From an uncultured Syntrophobacterales bacterium (GTDB lineage: Bacteria; Desulfobacterota; Syntrophia; Syntrophales; UBA5619): a stretch of DNA of 64,000 nucleotides. Under the pieces are notes generated by a model that did no database searches, was not told where the DNA came from, and saw nothing but the letters and a program-made list of their open reading frames with translations. Position 1 is the first letter of the stretch. Each line of letters opens with the position of its first letter. The stretch lies in NCBI GenBank assembly GCA_903928915.1, contig CAIYSL010000093.1:1-64000 (forward strand), in the 5' to 3' direction. Position numbers and translations under genes: made by a program. Of this stretch, positions 35,701 through 46,038 are shown one piece after another.

Positions 35701-36957
35701 CGGAGCGGCGCCACCATATCGCTGCCGGGGATGATGAGCTCGTTTCTGAACGTGGGGATCAACGAGACGATCGCCAAAGGGCTCGCCCGGAAGAACGACC
35801 ACCGCTGGGCGGCGTGGGACTCCTACCGGCGGTTCCTGCAGACCTGGGGGATGTTCCAGGGGCTGGAGCGGAACTTCTTCGATCAGATCATGATCAACTA
35901 CAAGAGCCGCTACACGGTGGAGAAGAAGTATCAGTTCAAGCCGGATCAGATGCGGCAGCTGGCGCTTGCCTACCGGGAGTCGATGAAGGAGCGGGGTATC
36001 GAGATTACCGACGATCCCCATGAGCAGCTCCAGCACGCCATCCAGGAGGTGTTCGCCTCCTGGAATTCAGAGCAGGCGCGGATCTACCGCCATCAGATGC
36101 ATCTCTCCGACGAGTGGGGCACCGCCGTCATCGTCCAGGCGATGGTGTTCGGCAACCTCCACGAGAATTCCGGCTCCGGGGTGATCCTGACCCGGGACCC
36201 GCGCGGCTCGTCGCAGCAGGTGGCCCCCTACGGGGATTTCATCTTCTGCGTCCAGGGGGACGACATCGTCTCCGGCCTCGTGGCGACCTATCCGATTTCG
36301 GAAAAGCAGCGGATCGCCGAACAGCGGGATTCGCCCATATCGCTGGAGATGCGGTTTCCGGAGATCTACCACGAGCTGGTCAAGACGGGCGAGTTCCTCG
36401 TGTACGAGAAGGGGTTCAACCACCAGGAGGTCGAGTTCACCTTCGAGAACGCCACGAAGAAGGGGCTCTACATCCTCCAGACCCGGGACATGGTCCAGCG
36501 GGAGACGCAGAAGGTGCGGAGCTTCGTCGGCGACGGGGCGCTCGAACGGTCGTTTCTGGGGATGGGGATCGGGGTGAGCGGCGGGGCCCTGGCGGGCCGG
36601 GCGGTGTATTCGGAGGAGGAGATCGCCCGGTTCCGGGATGAGGAGCCCGAAACCCCGCTGATCCTGATCCGTCCCGACACGGTCCCCGACGACGTGGGGA
36701 TCATCCTGAAGGTGGACGGGATCCTGACGGCGCGCGGCGGCGGCACCTCCCACGCGGCGGTGACGATCCCGCAGCTGAACAAGGTCGGCGTCGTGGGGTT
36801 CAACAAGCTCCACGTCTACGAATCGGACGGGTACAGCCGCGTCGACGGGAGCACGATCCGGGGGGGGGATTTCATCAGCATCGACGGCTGGAGCGGGGCC
36901 GTGTACGCGGGAAAGCACAGGATCAGCGCCGACGAATCCTACAAGATCATCTGCTAG
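32743..36957 (+). CDS. Large helical domain fused to PPDK-type ATP-grasp and phospho-His domains
   Basis: A 1404-residue protein. Residues 1-~905 form a mainly helical region with no motif I recognise. From ~913 the chain follows pyruvate phosphate dikinase: GNKAYFLKQLRSFGLPVPPG, ILSVRSGATISLPGMM, GTAVIVQAMVFGN with GVILTRDPRG (ATP-grasp nucleotide site), and LYILQTRDMV. A swivelling domain then carries the phosphorylated-histidine motif ILTARGGGTSHAAV (His ~1337). The chain stops there: the PEP/pyruvate-binding TIM barrel of PPDK and PEP synthase is missing. It could therefore phosphorylate its own His from ATP and pass phosphate to another acceptor, perhaps the N-terminal part or a partner protein. 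Start chosen at 32743; frame is open upstream. It lies on the opposite strand inside the glycolytic gene cluster. Confidence 0.85.
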   Translation: MDTTEQPRPLTALEINLERTRAVVEIPERYRILLAVAKDHYGVLKRTEEMLVELNHPFVNWEYVLTQLKGLSVGNFYDFNVPGDGLPALATLADIYLAVISSAPDEEVRDNAIRYLFEYLNTVLSQSGKLRGRNAALFPPLFRSLADLAATQQDLWKKASGYLKATARLLADQDLRIDRADLGRLLDTVFRSTYRFWLTQPDPAGWFSLQGETDEEREAYQGLVRPLSHGHLRELLARIDRIAARAKADPAGREEYLEMPDYLQIANGYLVVADALEQSPAFAGHRYLVKLDFLFNVMGVPGLTDVHSAGLIEINRCLGKVLKEETQENLNASVRKIFRLLKKNVSGHRFQSSLIDCITTLAKEVFELNNHPLVDTFIEEVVAFGFQHPDVQGSTTEWQIQVNPAHVKNIRAWLGIITQKPRWTKKLLSALIINLKLKGVFVRDTDLLQKEISRLLNTDIQPAYNLTKQLLRILPIFFTEIGAEGELRAISTAVDELSARNDRLIYFLRKQSHVESNSLLVPFIEDIFRYWRSGKKQFLKEHLPAEVYREVKPAGEYFTGLHRLFGPVFVKIDGDVRQLLEWDEARIASEIAAVDGVAVREKERAGLMIRFYQLIFKKYFHQHIDILRDLESSNLVDPKRIRALGRALDRKDHERSLAVILEMIASLKEKILSPVKTDAVENIYYKRHIAAGIPSMYGTYREEKFEAMGLSLRLESFATTLFEKLVESLNLKFITKSTLLRIHKYLWLYVKALDLEGLATEGLVAKLKYLTSALQIRQFSIDQYIDIFQFIAKGIQDITRDYYVDVHRANLPVIIGQLLCRDGGWEGRGIAREDQETFYQHSEQFIRSVIASAFGLQVLDNFVNAVIRTLGAELEKFKDNKEILNLVMAYIPELAVTTLYKKNRETDNQILIGNKAYFLKQLRSFGLPVPPGFVITTEVFRGYEGVKGYQYIFEDLQQRINRELRELERITKKTFGDPKNPLILSVRSGATISLPGMMSSFLNVGINETIAKGLARKNDHRWAAWDSYRRFLQTWGMFQGLERNFFDQIMINYKSRYTVEKKYQFKPDQMRQLALAYRESMKERGIEITDDPHEQLQHAIQEVFASWNSEQARIYRHQMHLSDEWGTAVIVQAMVFGNLHENSGSGVILTRDPRGSSQQVAPYGDFIFCVQGDDIVSGLVATYPISEKQRIAEQRDSPISLEMRFPEIYHELVKTGEFLVYEKGFNHQEVEFTFENATKKGLYILQTRDMVQRETQKVRSFVGDGALERSFLGMGIGVSGGALAGRAVYSEEEIARFRDEEPETPLILIRPDTVPDDVGIILKVDGILTARGGGTSHAAVTIPQLNKVGVVGFNKLHVYESDGYSRVDGSTIRGGDFISIDGWSGAVYAGKHRISADESYKIIC

Positions 36958-36999
36958 CGGCCGTTCTTTCTTCTCTCAGCGCGCAAACAGCAATTCATC

Positions 37000-37029
37000 T
37001 TGACAGGCGAGACCCGTTCCGCTCATAGT
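37000..37029 (+). promoter_or_regulatory. Promoter of the small lipoprotein gene
   Basis: TTGACA at 37000-37005, 18 bases, CATAGT at 37024-37029, giving a leader of about 60 bases. Confidence 0.5.
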
Positions 37030-37098
37030 CAGTCCGCTGAAGAGCCACTTCCGATCACTCATTCATCGATGGTTCTGCGGGGCAGGGGAGGTAATCGT

Positions 37099-37608
37099 AT
37101 GGCGTCAAGCGGGCAAAGGTTCTGCGCGATTCTCTTGATGGTTGTCTTATGCTGCGGCTGCTCAAATTCCTCCGGGAATGCGGGAAATGAAGCGGCTGTC
37201 GGTTTCCAGGTCACTACCTCCTACTTTGTCAAGAATACGTACCGCGGAGAAACGAATCCCTCGTACCTTGTGATTCGCAGTTCTGCGTCCTTTGATTCGG
37301 TATTCGGCGTTGCCGCAGTCGCAAATGTGGACCCGGCGCGGTTGATCACTGAAGAAAAAATGAAGACGGGCTTTGTTGTGTCCATCATCTACCAGGGGAA
37401 CGACATTCATACCCTCGCTATTGATAAGATTGTCCTCATGGATGATCAATTACAGGTTCATTATACCTCGGAAGTGACTACCCCCAATGCCAGTTGGACC
37501 TGCAACTGTCATGTTACCGCACTGATCGATAAGAGTAATTTCAGCACGATTCGCTTCTTCGAGAACGGGAAGCCGCTTCCCAATGCCGTGGTGAAAGAAT
37601 TGCCGTGA
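37099..37608 (+). CDS. Hypothetical lipoprotein of lower GC content
   Basis: A 169-residue exported protein. The signal ends in VVLCCGCSNSSG, a lipobox. The mature part is beta-rich, with FVKNTYRGETNPSYLVI, FDSVFGVAAVANVDP, and a WTCNCHVTALIDKS segment, ending FENGKPLPNAVVKELP. The VFGVAA and protease-inhibitor-like look is suggestive only; I do not recognise the family. GGGGAGG lies ahead of the ATG. Codon use is clearly more AT-rich than the neighbours, hinting at acquisition by transfer. It has its own promoter. Confidence 0.7.
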   Translation: MASSGQRFCAILLMVVLCCGCSNSSGNAGNEAAVGFQVTTSYFVKNTYRGETNPSYLVIRSSASFDSVFGVAAVANVDPARLITEEKMKTGFVVSIIYQGNDIHTLAIDKIVLMDDQLQVHYTSEVTTPNASWTCNCHVTALIDKSNFSTIRFFENGKPLPNAVVKELP

Positions 37609-37997
37609 ACGGGGGCGCGTTGGAGGTCGGAGAGGCAAGGAAAGGGAAGCGCGGCGGTATCGGACGGCCTTTTCACCGGAAGAACGGTGCGGGGTTAGCG
37701 AGGGTTTCAGGCGGGCTCATCCTTCAGCATCTTGAGCATATGCCCTGCCAGGCTATTCTTGATCTCGCGATGTCTGGGTGCGGGCTGTACCGCCGTTGTC
37801 GATGGATTCCGATACCCGTCATGCCGCCCGCCACGGCTTTCAAAACACAGCCCATCTCGCCGATTGCACGAACGAGGTCAATTCGCTTCATGCAACGCGG
37901 AGCTCTCCAACGCGGTGAATACAGGGGATAGCGTCGCTCTTGCTATCGGCATATATGTCGCTGGGATTTTCCTCGAGGTACCCAAAGGCTCCCCTCA
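37609..37997. other. Intergenic stretch holding a broken hicA
   Basis: Between the lipoprotein and the long GAPDH gene. The only recognisable content is the minus-strand hicA remnant at 37707-37891. Confidence 0.6.
37707..37891 (-). pseudogene. Frameshifted HicA-type toxin gene
   Basis: HicA is a small mRNA-cleaving toxin with a double-stranded-RNA-binding-like fold. Frame one starts MKRIDLVRAIGEMGCV; after a T-run (plus-strand A-run at 37842-37845) the reading must shift by one base to continue FESRGGRHDGYRNPSTT, then VQPAPRHREIKNSLAGHML, ending before TGA at 37707. The GGRH-x-YRNP and HREIK blocks are typical of HicA. A five-T run would restore one frame, so a one-base loss fits, or a sequencing error. 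GGAGAG lies upstream of the ATG. No complete hicB antitoxin gene is visible beside it. Confidence 0.75.
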
Positions 37998-39278
37998 CTA
38001 CCGGAACAGACTCTTGTGGATGTACACCGTCAGGTCGCCGAGCCGGTTGGTGTAGCTGCCGAATTCGTTGTCGTACCAGCCGAAGATCTTGGCGTGGACC
38101 ACGGGGATCCGCAGGACCGACTGCCCCAGGCTCCTGAGGCACGACTCGGGCAGGTCGGGGACGCGGGAGAGGTCGACCTCGATGAAAGCGGTGCGGATGT
38201 GGTTGAACTGCCCTTCGATCACCACTGCCGCGTTTGTCCCGATCAGGTCGGCGGAGACGTTCTGCTCCTCCGAGAACAGGACCAGGCGTTCGGGGTCGTT
38301 TTCCGATGCCTTCCGGTAGATTGTGTTGATCGTCTCCGCGGTCAGCGGGAGGGGCTTGCCGTCCCGGCCGGTGCGGCACTGGAAGGTGGCGTTCAGGACG
38401 ATCAGCGACTCCGTGCTGGTCGGCACCCGGATCGAGTCCGCCATGAACCCGATGTTCTTCACCTCCGGGATGACCTGGCCGAGCGCCTCCGCCGCGTTGG
38501 TGGAGGTGAGGATGATGTTGTTCAGGGTGCTGCGGTTCTTGCGGAGGTCCTTCTCCCCGGACTTGGGCGTCTTGTCGAGGATGCTCTGCGAGTTGGTCAC
38601 CGCGTGGACCGTGGACATGGACGCCGTCAGGATCTTCCCGGTGGCTTCGCACTCGAGGAGCGGCTTCACCATGTGCGCCAGCCCCGTGGTGGTGCAGGAG
38701 GCCGCGGAGACGACCTGGTGTTTGCGGTAGTCGAAGGCGGTGTGGTTGATCCCGTAGATCAGGGTCACCGCCTCTGCGGGTGCGGACAGGGCCTTGTTCT
38801 TGATCTTGAACGCCGCGGAGTTGATCGTGACCCGGGCGCCGCCGGCGAGGTGGCCCCTGATCGAGCCGCCCTTGTCGTCGGCGGCCACGGTGGGGTCGGA
38901 AAATTTGCCGGTGCACTCAACCACCACATCCACCCCGCGGGTGCGCCAGCCGATCTCCGCGGGGTTCCGCGCCTCGCGCAGCACGGTCACGGGGATTCCG
39001 TCGATCAGGAGCGAGCCCTTCTCTTCATCGACGACCTGGATCAGCCGCCGGGCGTTGACGCCGTACAGGAACCGGTGGAGCGATCCGTAGGTGCTGTCCT
39101 TCTCGATCAGTTGGGCGATTGCGTCGAGCCCGCTGCCGACCCCCCTGCCGACGTTGACGACGATCTCCTGGAAATACTTCCGGCCGATATGGTGCCAGAG
39201 GGTCAGCTTCCCGATCCTGCCCAGGCTGTTGATGCCGAGAACCGGTTTTCGGTTTTCAAAGACCTCGATCTTAGCCAT
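37998..39278 (-). CDS. Long divergent glyceraldehyde-3-phosphate dehydrogenase homologue
   Basis: A 426-residue GAPDH relative, about 90 residues longer than GapA. It keeps the nucleotide motif GINSLGRIG, the catalytic Cys195 in SAASCTTTGLAH (standard enzymes have SCTTNCLAP), the catalytic His225 in STVHAVTNSQ, the phosphate-binding RVPTSTESL and the closing WYDNEFGSYTNRLGDL. Extra residues are mostly before the active-site Cys and near ~300-330. The key pair is intact, so dehydrogenase activity is plausible, with changed cofactor, substrate or regulation. AAGGAGG precedes the ATG; it lies 20 bases after pgk in the same operon. Confidence 0.88.
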   Translation of the reverse strand: MAKIEVFENRKPVLGINSLGRIGKLTLWHHIGRKYFQEIVVNVGRGVGSGLDAIAQLIEKDSTYGSLHRFLYGVNARRLIQVVDEEKGSLLIDGIPVTVLREARNPAEIGWRTRGVDVVVECTGKFSDPTVAADDKGGSIRGHLAGGARVTINSAAFKIKNKALSAPAEAVTLIYGINHTAFDYRKHQVVSAASCTTTGLAHMVKPLLECEATGKILTASMSTVHAVTNSQSILDKTPKSGEKDLRKNRSTLNNIILTSTNAAEALGQVIPEVKNIGFMADSIRVPTSTESLIVLNATFQCRTGRDGKPLPLTAETINTIYRKASENDPERLVLFSEEQNVSADLIGTNAAVVIEGQFNHIRTAFIEVDLSRVPDLPESCLRSLGQSVLRIPVVHAKIFGWYDNEFGSYTNRLGDLTVYIHKSLFR

Positions 39279-39298
39279 CCGTCTCCCTCCTTATCGGT

Positions 39299-40489
39299 TC
39301 ACCGCTCCTGCAGTATCGCGATCCCGGGGAGCGCACGACCCTCCAGGTATTCGAGCGAGGCGCCGCCGCCGGTGGAGATGTGGGTGATCTTTTCTGCGAC
39401 CCCGGCCTTCTCCACTGCCAGGGCGCTGTCCCCGCCGCCCACGATCGTCACGGCGGACGAAGCGGCCAGGGCCCGGGCGATCTCGTTCGTCCCCCGGTCG
39501 AAGGGCGGCGTCTCGAACACCCCCAGCGGCCCGTTCCAGATGATCGTTTGGGAAGCGGCGATCGCCTCGGCGAACAGGGCGATTGATGCGGGGCCTACGT
39601 CGGCGCCGATCATCTCCGGCGGGATCGAGTCGATCGGGACGACCCGGGAGGCGGCGCCGGCGGTGAGCTCGGCGGTGACCACCGCATCGACCGGCGTGAG
39701 GAGCTTCAGGTGGGGCATCGCCATAAGCTCGCGCCAGATCCCGCCTGCCTGGGCGAGAAACTTCTGCTCGACGAGCGACTTGCCCACCTCGCCCCCTTGC
39801 GCCTTCAGGAAGGTGAAGATCATTCCGCCGCCGATGATCAGCGTGTCCACCCTCCGGGCGAGGTTCCCGATCACGGTGATCTTCGTCGACACCTTGGCCC
39901 CGCCGATGATCGCCGTGAACGGCCGCCGGGGGGCGTCGAGCGCCTTTCCCATGATCTCCAGCTCCCGGGCGATCAGAAACCCGCACACCCCGGGCAGGAT
40001 GCGGGCGACCCCCTCGGTGGAGGCGTGGGCCCGATGCGCCGTGCCGAAGGCGTCGTTGACGTACACGTCGGCCAGGGCGGCCAGTTCGGCCGCGAAGCCC
40101 GGGTCGTTCTCCTCTTCCTCCTTGTGGAAGCGCACGTTCTCGAGCATCAGGACCTCGCCGCCCTGCATCGCTGCGACCAGGGCCGCCACCTCCGGGCCGA
40201 CGCAGTCGCCGGCCTTGCGGACCTCCTGCCCGAGGAGCCCCTCCAGCCGTTTCGCCACCGGGTCCATCCGCAACCCCGGGGTGACCCCTTCCGGCCTTCC
40301 CAGGTGCGAGACGAGCAGCACCCGGGCCTTCCGCTCGGTCAGGTACCGGATCGTGGGCAGGGCCGCGGTGATCCGCATGTCGTCCTTGACGTTCCCCTGC
40401 TTGTCCAGCGGGACGTTGAAGTCGACCCGGACGAGGACCCGCTTGCCTCTGAGCTGGGCATCCGGCAGATCCGAAATGCTTTTTTTCAT
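39299..40489 (-). CDS. pgk: Phosphoglycerate kinase
   Basis: Transfers phosphate between 1,3-bisphosphoglycerate and ADP. The 396-residue chain has the substrate-binding RVDFNVPLDKQGNV and SHLGRPEG, the hinge MILTV-type region GGAKVSTKITVIGNL, and the nucleotide end GGGDSALAVEKAG and STGGGASLEYLEG. It lies between gapA and the long GAPDH gene. Confidence 0.98.
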   Translation of the reverse strand: MKKSISDLPDAQLRGKRVLVRVDFNVPLDKQGNVKDDMRITAALPTIRYLTERKARVLLVSHLGRPEGVTPGLRMDPVAKRLEGLLGQEVRKAGDCVGPEVAALVAAMQGGEVLMLENVRFHKEEEENDPGFAAELAALADVYVNDAFGTAHRAHASTEGVARILPGVCGFLIARELEIMGKALDAPRRPFTAIIGGAKVSTKITVIGNLARRVDTLIIGGGMIFTFLKAQGGEVGKSLVEQKFLAQAGGIWRELMAMPHLKLLTPVDAVVTAELTAGAASRVVPIDSIPPEMIGADVGPASIALFAEAIAASQTIIWNGPLGVFETPPFDRGTNEIARALAASSAVTIVGGGDSALAVEKAGVAEKITHISTGGGASLEYLEGRALPGIAILQER

Positions 40490-40549
40490 CGACCCTGCCC
40501 TCCTTGCTCCGATCGTCTCCTTGCAGCTGGAAATGTTCCCTCACTGTCT

Positions 40550-40612
40550 CCCTCCCCGCGGGGGGAGGGGATGAGGTTATGTGGGTGGTTTCCTTCCCCG
40601 CGACGGGGAAGG
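40550..40612. repeat. Tandem palindromic repeats between gapA and pgk
   Basis: Two inverted repeats in a row: CCCTCCCC/GGGGAGGG (40550-40569) and CCTTCCCCG/CGGGGAAGG (40592-40612). They belong to the same C-rich/G-rich palindrome family as 17146-17172 and 62987-63009. Confidence 0.6.
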
Positions 40613-40687
40613 GGGGATCCGGGCCAGGGCTACCGGGCCCCCCGCGACGGGAAAGGGCCGCGGTGGAGGGCATCCCGGACCATGGGG

Positions 40688-42932
<2,245 letters not shown>

Positions 42933-43008
42933 CTCTCTTCTCCTTTCCGTGCCTATGCGAATGAAACCGCTTCCGGGAGGACGGGGCGCGCCCCGGACCT
43001 CCCTCCCG

Positions 43009-44517
43009 TCATTTTTCCTTCTCCCCGAAGGCCCCGGAGGGCCGGACGCCCCGCCGCCGCGAGACGAGCGAGAGGATCACCGAGACCACGGCCAGCGCCA
43101 GCAGCGCCAGGGAGATCGGCCGCGTCACGAAGATTTCTAATCTCCCCTTGGAGATGGTGAGCGACTGCCTCAGCGCATCCTCCAGCATGGGCGAGAGGAT
43201 CAGGGCCAGCACCACGGGGGCCGTGGGGTAGTCCAGCTTCCGCATGGCGTAGCCGATGAGCCCCATCGCGAAGGCCACCCCCACGTCGAAAAAGCTGTTG
43301 CGGATGCCGTAGGCGCCCAGCAGGCAGAGGACAAGGATGCCCGGCGCCAGGTAGGGATAGGGCACGCGCAGCAGCTGGGTCCAGAGGCCCACCAGGGGCA
43401 GGTTGAGGACCAGGAGGATCACGTTGCCGATGTACATGCTGGCAATCAGCGCCCAGACGAAGTCGGGGCTCTTTTCGAAGAGCATGGGACCGGGCCGCAG
43501 GCCGTGGATCATGAAGGCCCCGATCAGCACCGCCATCGGGGCCGAGACCGGGATGCCCAGCGACAGGAGGGGGACCATGGCCCCGCTCACGGCCGCGTTG
43601 TTGGCCCCCTCCGAGGCCGCGACCCCCTCGATGGCGCCCGAGCCGAAACGCTCGGGGGTCGCGGAGAGGTTCTTCTCCACGTTGTAGGCCATGAAGGCCG
43701 CCACCGCACCGCTGGAGCCCGGGAGCACGCCGATGAAGAAGCCGACGAAGGCACTGCGGACCATGGCCCAGCCGCTCTGCCTGAGGTCCTCGCCGGTGGG
43801 GAAGAGATTCCGGATCTTCGCCCGGTAGACCTCCAGGGAGGGCCCCTCCATGTTCTCCAGGACCTCGGGGATGGCGAACAGCCCCACCACCACGGCCACG
43901 AAGTCGATGCCGGCCATCAGATCCACGTTGCCGAAGGTGAATCGCCCCTGGCCCGTCAGGGGCTCCATGCCGATCGTCGCCAGGAGCATCCCGAAAATCC
44001 CGGCCAGGAGCCCCTTGGCCATGGACCGGCCCACGAGGCTCACCACGATGGTCAGCCCCAGGACCATAAGCGAGAAGTACTCCGGCGGGCCGAACCGCAG
44101 GGCATAGGAGGCCAGCGGCACGGCCAGTGTCATCAGCAGGATCAGCGAGAGGGTGCCGGCCGCGAAGGAGGCGATCGCCGACATGCCCAGGGCGGGGCCG
44201 GCGCGACCCTGGCGGGCCATCTGGTAGCCGTCCAGGCTTGTGGCCACGGAGGCGGCCTCGCCGGGGATGTTGATCAGGATGGCCGTGGTGGAGCCGCCGT
44301 ACATGGCGCCGTAGTAGATCCCCGCCAGCATGATGATCGCCGTCGTGGGACCCAGGCCGACGGTGAACGGGGTCAGGATGGCGATGCTCACCGTGGCCCC
44401 GATGCCGGGCAGGACGCCGACCAGGGTGCCGATGAAGGCGCCGATGAAGCAGTACCAGATGTTGACCGGGGTCAGGGCGATGGAAAATCCCGTTGCCAGG
44501 TGGTGCAGTACGTCCAC
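43009..44517 (-). CDS. TTT transporter large permease TctA
   Basis: A 502-residue, roughly twelve-helix channel subunit. It has the family hallmarks GVLPGIGATVSIAILTP, MYGGSTTAILINIPGEAASV, GVLPGSSGAVAAFMAYNVEK and GLRPGPMLFEKSPDF. It lies 16 bases after tctB. Confidence 0.95.
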   Translation of the reverse strand: MDVLHHLATGFSIALTPVNIWYCFIGAFIGTLVGVLPGIGATVSIAILTPFTVGLGPTTAIIMLAGIYYGAMYGGSTTAILINIPGEAASVATSLDGYQMARQGRAGPALGMSAIASFAAGTLSLILLMTLAVPLASYALRFGPPEYFSLMVLGLTIVVSLVGRSMAKGLLAGIFGMLLATIGMEPLTGQGRFTFGNVDLMAGIDFVAVVVGLFAIPEVLENMEGPSLEVYRAKIRNLFPTGEDLRQSGWAMVRSAFVGFFIGVLPGSSGAVAAFMAYNVEKNLSATPERFGSGAIEGVAASEGANNAAVSGAMVPLLSLGIPVSAPMAVLIGAFMIHGLRPGPMLFEKSPDFVWALIASMYIGNVILLVLNLPLVGLWTQLLRVPYPYLAPGILVLCLLGAYGIRNSFFDVGVAFAMGLIGYAMRKLDYPTAPVVLALILSPMLEDALRQSLTISKGRLEIFVTRPISLALLALAVVSVILSLVSRRRGVRPSGAFGEKEK

Positions 44518-44533
44518 AAAACACTCCTCGGAC

Positions 44534-44995
44534 CTAGGGAATCGGCAGCCTCCCTGTCGGCAGCTCCATCTTCAGCCAGACCCGGAAGAGGAGGAACAGC
44601 CCTAGGGCCGTCAGCACGCTGACCGCCGTTGCCGCGGGCCAGCGGCGCGCCCCCAGCATGCGCGCCGTGAAGAGCATGTAGGCCGCGGTGGAAAGGATGA
44701 ACCCCAGAAGGGTGGTCAGCCAGGCGTAGACCAGGAAGCCTCCCAGGGCCCCGGCGATGCGCCGCAGGCCCACCCCCCGGGGCCAGCGGACCGGACGGTC
44801 CGCGGCCGCTGGCCGCCGCAGCGACCCGGCCAGGATCACCGCCACGGCCAGCAGGGCCAGCAGCGAGAGGCAGAGGGGGAAGAAGCCCGCCCCCGGGGAG
44901 TTCCGGTAGACCATGTCGAGCCTGCTGGACTGGTAGGCCAGGAACCCGAACAGGCCCGTCAGGATCGCGCCGGAGATGATGTCCGCCCGTTTCAC
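44534..44995 (-). CDS. TTT transporter small permease TctB
   Basis: A 153-residue protein with four hydrophobic helices and the family NSPGAGFFPLCLSLLALL motif near the N-terminus. Partner of TctA; 12 bases after the M29-like gene. Confidence 0.88.
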   Translation of the reverse strand: MKRADIISGAILTGLFGFLAYQSSRLDMVYRNSPGAGFFPLCLSLLALLAVAVILAGSLRRPAAADRPVRWPRGVGLRRIAGALGGFLVYAWLTTLLGFILSTAAYMLFTARMLGARRWPAATAVSVLTALGLFLLFRVWLKMELPTGRLPIP

Positions 44996-45007
44996 TGTCC
45001 GCTGCCC

Positions 45008-45970
45008 CTAAAACTGGATCTCGACATCCTTCAGGACGACCACGCCGTCCAGTTCGAGGGTGGCCTTCCGGATCACCACGTCGTAGTGCGCCGCCGCCAG
45101 GACCGTCCCCCCCATGAACTTGTTGGTGCCGCAGGCCACGTGGGCGCTGCCGAACTCCCCCTCGTCGTCGTCCGGGGCCCCCCTGAGCTTGCAGAGCGGG
45201 TTCAGCCCCACGCCGAGCTCGGCCACGTGGTAGACGTTGGGGTCGTTCAGCCCCGCCAGGAGGTTCCGGAACTGGGCGGCCAGCGGGCCGCCGGTGATCG
45301 CGGCAAACCGTCCCTCCCGGACTTCGATCCGGGGGAACTCGCCTTCCAGAAACCCCACGCCGGGGATGGAGCCGTCCACCACGACCACCCCCTCGGCCGT
45401 CCCCTCCAGGGGGGCGATGCTCGCCTCGACGCCCGGGGGGGCGGCGATGTCCTCGGTGTTGCCGAAGCCCGAGAGGGCCCGCCCCTTCCTTCCTGCGAGG
45501 CTCATGCGGATGTCCGTGCCGGCGGCGTTGGTCAGCCGCGCCGTCTTGGCCTCGGTCATCCGCCGGGCCAGCCCATCGATGATCGGGCGCAGGGCGGGGA
45601 AGTCCGCCTCCATCGGAGGCGCCAGGAGCCGCTCCTCGGTGACCCGGGGCATCAGCAGGATCTTGGTCCCGCTGCGCGTCGCTTCCAGGCGGGCCGTGGT
45701 GTGGGCCATGTTCTTGGCCACCATGGCGATCACCACGTCGGCGGCCTTCATCGCCGCGGCCACCATCGGAGAAAGTTCCTCTCCCTGCATCTTCTGGGCC
45801 GGCATGACCAGCAGGCAGACGTTTCCTCCCGCCTCGTGGGCCACCCCGGCCACCACCTCGCCGATGGCGAACTTGTCGGTATCGGTCAGGACCAGGACCT
45901 GCGAACCCGGCTGGACGCCGCTCAGCTCCACGATTGTGCGCGCCGGCCGGGTGAGTAGCATTCTTCTCAT
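45008..45970 (-). CDS. M29-aminopeptidase / NicX-like metalloprotein
   Basis: A 320-residue relative of M29 aminopeptidases, a fold that also includes the ring-cleaving dioxygenase NicX. Possible metal ligands occur in HVAELGVGLNP, FGSAHVACGTN and the HxD pair in AAHYDVVI, matching the C-terminal metal site of the superfamily. The N-terminal ~110 residues have the alternating hydrophobic pattern of the family. As first gene of the TTT operon it probably acts on the imported compound. Peptidase versus dioxygenase cannot be decided here; anaerobic context argues against an oxygen-using role. Confidence 0.75.
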   Translation of the reverse strand: MRRMLLTRPARTIVELSGVQPGSQVLVLTDTDKFAIGEVVAGVAHEAGGNVCLLVMPAQKMQGEELSPMVAAAMKAADVVIAMVAKNMAHTTARLEATRSGTKILLMPRVTEERLLAPPMEADFPALRPIIDGLARRMTEAKTARLTNAAGTDIRMSLAGRKGRALSGFGNTEDIAAPPGVEASIAPLEGTAEGVVVVDGSIPGVGFLEGEFPRIEVREGRFAAITGGPLAAQFRNLLAGLNDPNVYHVAELGVGLNPLCKLRGAPDDDEGEFGSAHVACGTNKFMGGTVLAAAHYDVVIRKATLELDGVVVLKDVEIQF

Positions 45971-46005
45971 GAACTGCCTCCTGCATTCGATGATGACGCC
46001 TTGGT

Positions 46006-46038
46006 CCCGTTCCTATAGCAACGGGTCGGGTCTGTCAA
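46006..46038 (-). promoter_or_regulatory. Promoter and overlapping palindrome of the M29-tctBAC operon
   Basis: Minus strand TTGACA (46038-46033), 15 bases, TATAGG (46017-46012). A CCCGTT-N8-AACGGG palindrome (46006-46025) covers the -10 element, a likely operator. Confidence 0.45.

Noticed and set aside
37605-37931. A 108-codon plus-strand frame after the lipoprotein
   Set aside because: It is antisense to the recognisable hicA remnant and has no motif.
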